Part shown: in pieces, positions 33,001-45,000 of the stretch
Position numbering within the stretch: the stretch's first letter is position 1
Layout of the letters: the number at the start of each line of letters is the position of its first letter
From: Gibbula magus
Taxonomy: Eukaryota > Mollusca > Gastropoda > Trochida > Trochidae
Assembly (NCBI GenBank): GCA_936450465.1
Contig: OW388305.1
Span: 53,310,625 to 53,374,624 of the forward strand
Direction of reading: 5' to 3'
DNA length: 64,000 nucleotides
Notes under the pieces: generated by a model
Told to the model about the DNA's origin: nothing
The model's input: only the letters and a program-made list of their open reading frames with translations
Database searches by the model: none
Position numbers and translations under genes: made by a program

Positions 33001-36000
33001 AAATGATAATTTAATTATGATGGCATATATTTAGAAAACATTTGTAATACAGGTCAACACATATTCTTGCACCCCAAAAGAATATTGTAACAAGTTAAGC
33101 TAGTAACTATGCCTAGAAACAAGATATATTAATAAATTTCACTAAAACATTGTTGGTGCGATATACTGCGATATGATAAGGAACCCTTCTCTTAAAAGGC
33201 AGAGTTAAAGTTCTGACAGGATTCAAATCCCTCATCCGACATTCTGACTTCAGTAGGGCTTAAGTACTTACTAATATATGAGCTGTTCCACATTTTTGGT
33301 CTATATTTTTAACGTGAGGTATTCTGGAACACTCGGACCCCTGTTTGCACACGACACACTTCAGTCTGTATCGTAATGATAACGATGCTTCACCTGTAAA
33401 ACAAAATGATACATGGTACAAAATGATACATTTACAACTTACACTGAGCATAATCATCAGACATCCAGGATTGATGCTGTGGATTCTATGCGCGTCAAAG
33501 ATTACTTACTTAATCCTCTTCGTGCCTTGTACACATAAGGCTGCCAAAGATTAGTTGGTTAAAAGGACACTATCCTTGGGGTATAGCTACAGAGGCGTGC
33601 AAAAAGTATTCGGACGATGACGCCATTTCCATAGACTTACATGTTAATTTAGTCTAGGATAAATAATTTTCATCGATAGGATTTTTGTCCGATCGTATTC
33701 ACATTTATCACGTTTGTGAGGAATCATCTTGGCTACAACCTCATAATTTATGTTTAATTTTCTGTTTTACATATAGGAAATGACAGTAATTTCATCAACA
33801 TATATATATAGTTGTGAAAACATTTAACATGGCGATCTATGGGACCCGTTTTTATTTAATGTACACACGAAGGTAAATAGGATGACATTTGTTAAATTGT
33901 CGTCAGAAAATTTAATCCAAATTATGTACTTTAAGCTAAAATGATTTCCAATCAAGCTGGAAAATTTTACATTGATCCAACCAGATTTATTTCATGAAAA
34001 TTATTTATCCAGGACTAAATTAACGTGCAAGTCTATGGAAACAAGAAAAAAGTGAGCATGGCTCACATACCCCCGTCATCCGCTATCCGTCCATTGAGAA
34101 TTATAGATGTGAAGGTTACTATGTTTAAAAAAAAGCTTCAAGCATCATAATATTGTCCAAAATAATTTTAGGAACTGACTGTTATTACAAAATTTAATTC
34201 ACCCAGATGTAATATTTTTCAGGTAACTTAATTTTTCCCATTAGGGCATCACACCGGTAATTTGTACCAAGTTCAATTACAGATTAAAGGGCTTTGAAAT
34301 AATATTGCGGAACTGGACTGTGAACTCGATAAAGAGTATCATCTGGACTACCTACATGTAAAATTGCAAAAATTGTAAAAGCTCTTTTGGTACAAAGTTC
34401 AATTTCAGATTCAAGGGCCATAACTCAGAAAAAAATAATATTTCGGAACTGGTTTTCGAACTCGATGAAGAGTATCATCTGGACTACCTTCATATTAAAT
34501 TTCATTCACCTAGATGTAATAGTTTCCGAGAAAACTTGTCCCAATTGGAGCATCACAGCTCTTTTGGTACAAAGTTCAATTTCAGATTCAAGGGCCATAA
34601 CTCAGAAAAAAATAATATTTCGGAACTGGTTTTCGAACTCGATAAAGAGAATCATCTTGACTACCTCCATATTAAATTTCATTCACCTAGATGTAATAGT
34701 TTCTGAGAAAACTTGTCCCCATTGGAGCATCACAATTCTTCTGGTACGAAGTTCAATTTCGGATTCAAGGGCCATAACTCCGTAAAAAATAATATTTCGG
34801 AACTGGTTTTCGAACTCGATGAAGAGTATCATCTGGACTACCTCCATATTAAATTTCATTCACCTAGATGTAACAGTTTCTGAGAAAACTTGTCCCCATT
34901 GGAGCATCACAGCTCTTCTGGTACGAAGTTCAATTTCGGTTTCAAGGGCCATAACTCTGTAAAAAATAATATTTCGGAACTGGTTTTCGAACTAGATAAA
35001 GAGTATGGTCATGAGTACTCACAACCAAAATTTCATTAACCTAGGTTGAACAGTATCCGAGAAAACTTGTCCCCATTGAACACAATAAAACTAAGTCCAA
35101 AAAGTGACGTTTCCATGGAAAAGACAAAAAATATCAATCTCAGAAAATTGAAAATTGTCTGTGCCCGATCGGAAGAACATGGTTAACATCTGTACAAAGT
35201 TTGGTTGATGTAGCTTTGACGGTTTTTGAGAAAATTGACCGGACGGAATGACCGCTATATACCCCCGCTTACTTCGTAACGGGGGTATAATAACGTCACC
35301 GTCCGAATACTTTTTGCATCACTCTGTATGTTGTTGGCGGAGATATATCATGCATTGTGTGAAACAAAAACAAATACCAAAAATTGACCCTTTCCAGTGA
35401 TAAAAGTATCCTAGGTCTCCAAAATTCAAGGGAAACCAAACCCACATGCATCCTCGGTTACCAAAGGTTTTATATATGCTCCTTTAATCTCCACTATATC
35501 ACCCATGGGAAACCTCAGGAGAATCTGTACTCAAATTACCTGCCGTTGGCCGGCGTGAGCCAATCAAACTGCTATGTAGTTTGGACCTACGAGCCAATGA
35601 CAATTCATATCACTTCGTTTCAAAGCAAGCGAGGTCATCGTGTTAGCCATCCATCACCGGTTATCTCCCTTGACCATTTCCGTCTTATCCCATTTCTTTG
35701 GTTACTGACTTCGTCACGCTGGCCAAGGGCGGGTAATTTGAGAACAGATTCCCCTGATAAGGTTTCCTATGGGTGATATAGTGGAGAGTAAAGGAACATA
35801 TATAAAACCATGGGTAACCGAGGATGAGTCACATGGTGAGCAACCTTCTCCGGGATCCACAAGAACAGTACTGATTCCAGCACAACTCACCAGACTTGGT
35901 GGTAGGCAAATGGTAAAAGTATCTTATGTCTTCAAATTTATAGTATACTACTTTCTTCTGGAGCCCCTCTAGCAAATCACTGGTTGCAGCATCATATGGT

Positions 36001-39000
36001 GGTAGGCAAAAAATCAATATCGAGATGTCTATGATCTACCGTACCTTGCAAGACATTTTCTACTTGTTCCCGGAAGTTACAGAAGTGGAATGGTGTGAGG
36101 AAGCCCAGAGATCCCATGTTGAAGGCCATCACTGGAGGAACACTTTGCTGTGGATAGACACAATATACAGGTTATAGGTACTATATGGTGGCACGTGGTC
36201 CTGTGCATAGCTCAGTCGACCGCTATCAGTGATAGTCGACCGCTATCAGTGAAGTTCAGCAACAATGGGCGCGGCTTGCCGCATGGGTGGGTTACCCGCT
36301 TCATTGCTGAATTAACTGAGAGTTTGAAGGGTGACTCCCTGCCCCACACTGAGACATGAGTGGAACGACTTATGGTGTCACCCTGGGTAAGTGACTTTAT
36401 TCAACGTGTGCCTCTGTTCACCCAGCAGTAAGTGGGTACCTGGTGTAGGATGTGGAGGAGGTAACCTTTAAGCGCTTTGCTGCAGCTCAGGTTAGACCAG
36501 GGTAATAATGTGACAACCATGCGCTGTGAGCATACCTTTATGGCGTGGATACTGCGCAATATAAATGCCACTATTATTACTATAGCTTATCCTCAGGTAT
36601 AGATACTGTAAATATACTGGAAAAATAGTTATAGGGATTTATTACTCACCCGTTGAAAATATCACTGTTTAATGAATCTACAAAGTTATTACACATTGTG
36701 TAATAACATCGTGTGCTTTCGATTGACGTGACGTCATAATGGTTAAAACATGATGTCACAATATCAGCGCTGCGGTCGCGAAGTTTGTCCCATTTATTGA
36801 CGATTTCGTGCAACTTAATCAGCGCGTAATAAATAAAATACTAAACTCGATCCCATTTAATAACATATTTATGAAACTCGTGATTGGTATCAGTATCTAA
36901 CTCGCTTTCGCTTGTTAAATACCAAACAACTCACTCGTTTCATAAATATGTTATTAAACGGGACAGATTTATTTATTCAATGGCACACTGATAAAATGTC
37001 AATCATTAAATATTAAGAAATTGCCCCCAACCAGAAGAACAAAAACGGCAGTCGCTATCGTTAATGTAACCACAATGCTAACACTGCGTATTACAAATCG
37101 GTGAAGTTACAGATACTCCTTAATGAAGACTATCCCATCTTTGTTGTCAGTTAAGAGAATAATGTATATGCAAGAGCTGAATGAAATCCTAGCTCAGCCG
37201 TTTTCTACAATCTATGTTTCCCATTTTGCACATCAGCGACTCTTTCTATTCGTGATATCCCTGAGTGACTTCGGCCGTCTCAGCTATTTAATCATTGACT
37301 ACAGGTCAATTGTAAAGAATAATAAGTATTTTATTGCATCGAAAGGAAGCTAAAGTGAGTTTATATGCCCTCGTATGACCTAAAATAGCTTATTTGAATG
37401 CGAAAAGGGTGCACTTGTGCCTTTAATAGTAGTAGTGGCATTATGCTCAGTTTATATCTCTTGATGTGTTTTGGTGGGGAACTCAATAATATTTTCTAAA
37501 CCTACTGATTGCCCTGACAGTTAGCCTAACATGGAAGTCAATTTACAGGAGGTTCTTCGGATAAGTCGAAAATGCCAAAGTGATCATATGATAGACAGAT
37601 GCTATATAGAGCGACAAACTAAACATAACAATGTGAGAAGAGAGAATTGACCAATGACCACCCACATGGAAGAGAGAATCGACCAATGACCACTCACATG
37701 GAAGAGAGAATCGACCAATGACCACTCACCTGGAAGAGAGAAGAAGCATACAGGAGAGTTCCGTCCCCTCCGAGACACACGATGAAGTCGATTTTGTCCG
37801 ACAAATCTTCTTCTCCTTAAGGAAAAAACATAGTTCCCATAAAAAACAGAGATGCATAGTTCGTTGGGTTATGATTTGCACAATGGGTGAACAAATTGAA
37901 AGTTGGTATTATTGAAATTCTTTTGTTTACTGATTTACAAATGAAAACCTTTGTATAAATATTATCTGTTCAATTTTAAAATTGAATTGTCATCAATTAA
38001 TGGAAATATTAAAGTATGAAAGTTGTCATAGTTGAAATCAAGAATCAAAGAAAACTAACTTACCTTCTTTAAATGTTTGAATTTTGGACATAATTTCAAG
38101 ACCATCTGCACTGAACTGGCGACTTGTTTCTTCTAACACTTTGGCTTCAACATAAACCACCATGTTTTTTTCCTGAAATAGATTAACATTTTATCTCAGT
38201 ATGTTGCAAGAAACAGGACAGAAAGATCAAGTATAATGACTTTCAAAAGAGAATGATTTGAGTTTGGACAGTGAAGCCATCTCAAAGTGCATTTATGCCA
38301 ATATTTAAACAGAATATTATATTTTTCTAGAATAAGGCAAAAGTTCAGGTTACAGGTGTTTGTGCTGGCTTGTTTGGATACCAGGTGCACTGGGATCACC
38401 AATGAATGACTTCACTTATCATTTTTTTTATTTTGAATGAATGTGCGCCAGCCTTTATCAAAATATCAAGTCATACAATATAATCCCCAGTAACATGGTT
38501 CTTCTGGATTGTATAATAAGTATGTATTGAAAACATATATGTAAACAGGAATATTCTTGAATTTCGTTTTCACAAAAAATATCCTTTTTGGAGAAGGAAA
38601 AAACTCCTTTTCAGACTGAAGACCATATGAAATGCTCATATAACAAGAATTAGAAACAAACAATAGTATGTTCCAGGAGGAGTGAATTTTAATTTTTATA
38701 ATAGTTTAGGATAATTTTGCAGTATGAAGTTTAATTGTACCAGTCTGTGTGTTACTAAGGAGAGTACAGGATCTGCCCATATATTTAACTTTTTATATTT
38801 AATTTATGATCGAACAAAATATCTATATGTACTTAATTTAGATATCACATGTTTGCAATTTGGTAATATGATTAAATAACTATATGATATGATAGATGTT
38901 GTATAAGGTGTGTATTTCAAGAACATACTGTAAATATGGCTGTGGTCACTAGGGTATTCTATTACTTACATATATAAAATTACATTATTTATTTTATTGC

Positions 39001-42000
39001 AATGGTTTTACTTACAACATACAGGCTATGTTTATATATTTATGTTTCACCCGGTATGTATCTATTTCATTCAAAAGGCAGATGTTAGAAAATCACCATA
39101 TTTTATAGTCATAGTTTTGACAACAGTATCTGTAAAATCCAAATAAATTACTCAACTAATTTGATGTTATTTATGCAGAATAACAACAGTTTTGATTTTT
39201 TTTAAAATCAGAATCAATGACAATATCTCTGATCATAAATTCATAAGGACTTTTATTGTTCGGGATCATGGTGCACCCGTAATGATGTAACAGCCAATGC
39301 CATTGCATAATTTCCTTGAACTTTGAACAAACATTTTGTTACAGACTTGCCAATCAGAAATATTGTTCCAGTTTATTGTGTACTACAATGCGACCTTGAT
39401 GAAGCTACCTAGGAGAGGCAGATCTATATAAAGTATTAATGATCAGCATTTATACAAAATGAGTTCATTAACATTGTGTACATGTGAAATAATCCTATCT
39501 AACTAGTAAGGCTGTGCAATATTGCAATACCAATATATTGCAATACAGAGTTGTGCAATACAAGTATTGCAATACGATTTTCATATCGCAATTTATTGCA
39601 CCAACAAATATTAAGTCAAATTTATTCATTTATCTTGTAAAGGCACATTTACTGGCTTAACTTGTATTAAGAAAATTATTTTGAAGTGCTAGAATGTTTG
39701 TTGTGCTGTATTACAAATGATCTTTTTAAAGATCTGAAAGTCATTTTAGCAAATGTGTCATGTTTAAACTGCAAAAAGAAGTATAAAAGTTTAATGTCGA
39801 GTTCATTTAGCATGTTGTAATGTCATTGGCACTATTTAAAATTGTTTCTAGAGAAATATCTCATTGTCAGAGGATCTTGCAATATATTGTGGTACATACT
39901 GGAATACATTACAGTTCAGCAATATGTATTGTATCTGTACTAAAATCGGTACCCGACCTTGACCGGCGTAGTGAAGTCAGTAACCAAAGAAAATACTCAA
40001 TATGATAAGATGGAAATAGCCAAGGGAGATAGCCGGTGACGGATGGCTAACAAAATGACCTTGCGTGCTTTGCAACAAATTAAATATGAATTGTCATTGG
40101 CTCGCAGGTCCAAGCTGCGTAGCGGTTTGATTGGCTCACGCCGGCCAGTACAGATTTCTCTGATGAAATTTCCCATGGGTGATATAGTGGAGAGTAACGG
40201 AGCATATATAAAACCCTTGGTAACCGAGGATGCAGCCCTACCAACTTGCAAGTTTATTTACCTAAACTTAACCAAAAACACCTTAGTTTACACTAACCTA
40301 CAGGGCAGGTAACCAACCAGTCTCCCCTAAAATATACAGAGCTCTGTCGCTGCAAGCAAGAAGAATTAACAAGCCAATAGCTAATGCTTGGCTGTTATTG
40401 TGGCAACATTTTTGTGTCATATAGTTAAATCCCTCTATTATCTTTATATATGATGCTACAGACATGAAATTGAACCTGTTTGAAAACTGTTCACATTTCT
40501 AATATGATTACATTGACAATTTTATGAAATGGTAATATGTAAGCCATCAAAGGGGTGCACCACTACAAATTTCACCCCTGCCATGCCATAGGGTAATGAA
40601 ATTTGGGTGGACATCCTGCACCGCTAATAATTGAGGGGGGTCAAGACTAAATGAACAAACTTTAGTCTCCATGTAATGAAGTTACTATTCTTTCTATCCA
40701 ACTGGTTTCGGAGAAGAAGTTGTTCAAAGGTTAATGAAAATGCCTACCACGCCCATATTTGAGGAGAGGCTAGGACCAAATGAACTTTAATCCCCTAGGT
40801 GCAAGGTACCTCCCCACAAAATTTCAACTTTGGGGTTGAAGTGACTGCAATTGTGGAGGAAAAGTTGAAGATGTGAAAAGTTTACTGATGATGCCCGATG
40901 ACAGTTACCAGACTTAGTCCATCCAGGCACTCAGCCCTGATGAGCTGAATTTTATAGACAGAAATAGCAATTTTCAAAATAATGTTATAAATTAAGCAAG
41001 TTTCTTCAGCACAAGTATTTCATTATTAGTCAACAGACATTTAAACTCGCTAAGGTGTAGCCTGGTAAAATAATTACTATCAATAATTAACGTTCACGGT
41101 TGAGAGCGACGCACTGAAGCATATAATGGATATCTATACCGTTCATTATGTTATATAAATTCAGCAAAGCTTCTGTAAAAGGATGAAATTAAAGCATTGA
41201 TTTTAATATTATGTGTTCTGTTATTTTTATCGAGTGCGTATAAATATTTGTTATTTGTTAACCCTTAACATGCGGGTCCCGGAATTATCCGGGCGGGCTA
41301 TAAGCGATTCCGAGGTACCTCAATACGGATCCCGGATCGCTTACTTAGAAGAATTCACGGCTGTCTAAGTACTTCTCTATCCCCCATACCGGGTCCCGAG
41401 TCGATTGTTTCCGCGACTCGCTGCATGAGAATGGCTGTATTTATGCCTCGCAGCCCGCAATGAGAATAAAGCTTTCTTCAGTGTCTGGTCAGAACGTCCA
41501 GCAAAATTCACACCAATTTGCGTGTGCATTGTTGACCCGTAACGCATCGATAATTAGCTTTACAAAAGGCCAATTTTGTCCTGCTTCGCTCCGATGGCTA
41601 CACTGCCCGGCGGCTAATTATCACCTAAGTGTCTGCACTGCCCCGGGGTGAGATAGGCCCGTACAGGCTTATCTGTCTCGCATCCCGCCACATGGGCAGA
41701 TAGCCTATGCTTATCTGTCTCGCATCTCGCCACATGGGCAGATAGCCTCTAATTACGGGAAGATATTGCGATAAGCTACCTTTCTCTCGTACTTCGTATC
41801 ATATGAACCAATTGGTTGTTTTCATTTTTTTTATACCAAAATAAAGAGGAAAGAATGGCCTTTATTCCCATATAAAAATCGCAATTGCGCTAACATAACT
41901 GAAAATACAGCAATCGCACAGAGATAGGCGACTTTCGCACTTTTGAATTTTGATACATGTGGCGCATTTACCCCAACATGCCTCGGCGCTCTATTTCTAA

Positions 42001-45000
42001 GAAACTACTTGGGATATTTTCATAATTTTTTTATCAGTATATAGATAAAAGAATTGTCTTCAATTCCATATAAAATACGTGTATTTTCGGCAATAACTTT
42101 TGATGCGCCAGGTGTCGCGCAGAAGGTGATATTCGGCTTTGAATAAGTGGCGCTCTTAGCATATACCATCATTACGGGCTTTATAACTTGTGAACCGCAA
42201 GTCCGATTTTTAAAATTTTTACATCATTGTAAAGAGAAAAACATTGTCTTCAATTCCATGTATAACGGCATGTTTTCAGGAAGAACTCTGCATGCGCGAA
42301 GCGCCGCGCCAAAAGGTATAATTTTCGCACTTCATAACTTTTGAACCGCAAGTCCGATTTTTATAATTTTTACATCATTGTAAAGAGAAAAACATTGTCT
42401 TTAATTCCAGATGTAATGCGCATGTTTTTGGGAAGAACTATGCATGCGCGAAGCGCCGCAATATTGATGTACGCATAAGTGAAGAAGTATGATAATATAT
42501 AACTAAAATACTGTTCTTTTGATACGCAAATATAGAGCTTTATAAACGATGAACAACTGTCATGACGGAATTTTGTTTCCAGTTTTGGAAAAAAAAATAT
42601 AACATAAAAGCGAAAATGTATTTGAGTACGGACCCGCCCCTCGGGGAAAAGCCTTTTCGTGGGAACTTTTCGGAGTTTCTAAAAATGCGTGAACATTTTT
42701 GTTACTGATGCCATTTGCGAAAGGTTTTGATTTCTAAAATTCAAATGCGAGGGCGCACCTTTCCAAACCATTTGAATTGAATTTATTATTTTATCTTTTA
42801 CATTATTGAATAAAAGACGTTTCATTCAATAAGATTTGAAGAATTATTTATATGTGTAGCGGACTGAACTGAGCAGATGGAGAATTTGATTCCTCACCAC
42901 TTTTATTACCAAAGTTCTTTTGTATCACAATTACTTTTTTAGGTATTAGTTTTTTCGTGAGCAGGGGAATTTCCGACGGGATTCGCCATGACATAATGAG
43001 AAAAAATTCCCATGAACATGGGAGTGGTCCGTCATCTTCGGGACCGACCCACAAGTATAAATATCTACCGGGGGGTGCGCGGACCCCCCCGCTTTTGGTC
43101 GCCACCCCCCAAACTTTTTGTGCAAATTATTTTTTTTTTTCTACTTTGAAATAAAGGTTCGTGTCATTCCGAGGTATGAAGGTTTCTGCTATATATGTCG
43201 AGAGGGCATGGGAACCCATTCCCAATAGAATCCGGGGTTCGTCCCATAGGATTGTTCTTTGGAGTCTCTCGTTCTCAAAAGAGAACATGGGAAACCAGTC
43301 CCGCGATTGAATCCGGGGTCCGCCGCGGAAGACGGGGACGGGAATTCCCGGAGAGCATGGGAGTATGCTCCCATGGGTCCGGGCTCCGCCTCGAGAGACC
43401 GCTCCTTGGATGCTCTGCTTCTTGAAAAGAGAAGTCATTCGGCAACTGACAACCCGAGCTTCCCTGACATAGTAGTTTATTTTCCGGGCCTCGCGCCCGG
43501 TGCTACACGTCGCCGAGGAAATCAGAAAATGGTCCGTTTGACATATGCGTCGGAAAAATCGGCGCGATGTCAGAAGCCGTCAGCGCTTGCGGCGCAGTCG
43601 TCCTAGATGCGCCGGGAGGTTCTGAAACTGGCAAATGAACGTCCATGAAGCTCACATTCATTATCTCTGTATGTTTATTGTCTCTAATCACATGTTATAT
43701 GTTGCTTACATCTAACGCATTTTCAATCATTTACAGGTTGAAGCAGAATGCTGCGCGGACGTATGATCGGGACACTGTAATAGATAGTGAACATGGTGAC
43801 ACATATGCTCTGAGTGATATAGAGACAGAGATTGCCAGAAAGATTCTAGCCGCCGGTAATTCCACCGAAGAAGACTTTAGTGGTTTTGAGGAGGAGTTTG
43901 CCGAAATACCACAATATAATCAAGATAATTCACAGACGTTTGATGAGTGGGTGGATGGTCCGCGGCCACGTGTAAACTTGCCTTTCACTGGTCAAACTGG
44001 GTTGCGCCAGTTCATAGAACTTCCTGAGAACCCTGAACCTATTGACTTTTTCAATTTGTTTATACATAATGATGACTATGAGGATATGGCAACGGAAACC
44101 AATAGATATTTCAAACAAGCAATGGAGGACAAAATTCTAAGACCCCGTTCAAGAATGCAACAGTGGCAAGACACTAATGCAGAAGAGATGAAGGTATTTG
44201 TAGCCATGACAATTGCCATGTCATTGGTTGTGCAGAGAAACTTTGCTGATTACTGGTCAACAAGTGATGTTACCTCAACGCCTTTCTTCGCCAAGTGCAT
44301 GCCCCGAGACAGGTTTTGGCTTCTTATAACCTACCTACACTTGGCTGACAACAGGAGGATGCCGGGCCGTAACACCCCGTGCTTTTCACCAATAAATAAA
44401 CTGGGACACTTGTATAACCGGATAGTTCACCGTTTTTCAAGAGTGTATAAACCGCATCAAAACATTTCAGTCGACGAGGGCATGGTGCCCTGGAAAGGTA
44501 ACTTATCTTTCAAAGTTTATCTTCCCGACAAGCCTAAGAAGTATGGGATAAAGGCTTTCATGTTGTGTGACTCGCACAACGGATACGTTTGCAAGTTCAA
44601 ACTCTACACTGGAAAAACGAATGAACCGGTTTCTGAAGGTGGCAAAACTTATGATGTAGTCATGGACTTGGTGAACGACTACGTTGGACAGGGGCATCAT
44701 ATCTTTATGGACAACTACTATTCGTCCACAAATCTGTACATAAATTTGTGGGAGCGGGGAATAGGTGCCACGGGGACGTTGAGAGCCAATCGAAAGGGAC
44801 TTCCTGATTCAGTCAAGAAACCTAAAAAGAAAGCCAAGCAAGGGGACATGACAGTTTCTCACAACCATGGCCTACTCGTTCTTCGCTACGAAGATAGAAA
44901 ATCAGTGCTTCTCATGTCTACTGTTGAAGATACACAACTTGAACAAACAGGGAAGAAGAACCGGGCAACAGGGGAACCAGTTCTCAAGCCGAGCATTGTA

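Larger units (their letters stand above)
33590..35326. mobile_element. Tc1/mariner-like MITE, copy 2, split by Helitron-like element
   Basis: TA on both sides (33588-33589, 35327-35328), ends CAGAGGCGTGCAAAAAG / CTTTTTGCATCACTCTG. Without the 1,249-bp insertion it is 488 bp, matching the 489-bp copy at 19444-19932. Confidence 0.87.

Noticed and set aside
34387..34785. 132-codon plus frame as a repeat protein gene
   Set aside because: It coincides with the 177-bp array of a Helitron-like element, has no start context and no known domain; the frame stays open only because 177 is divisible by 3.
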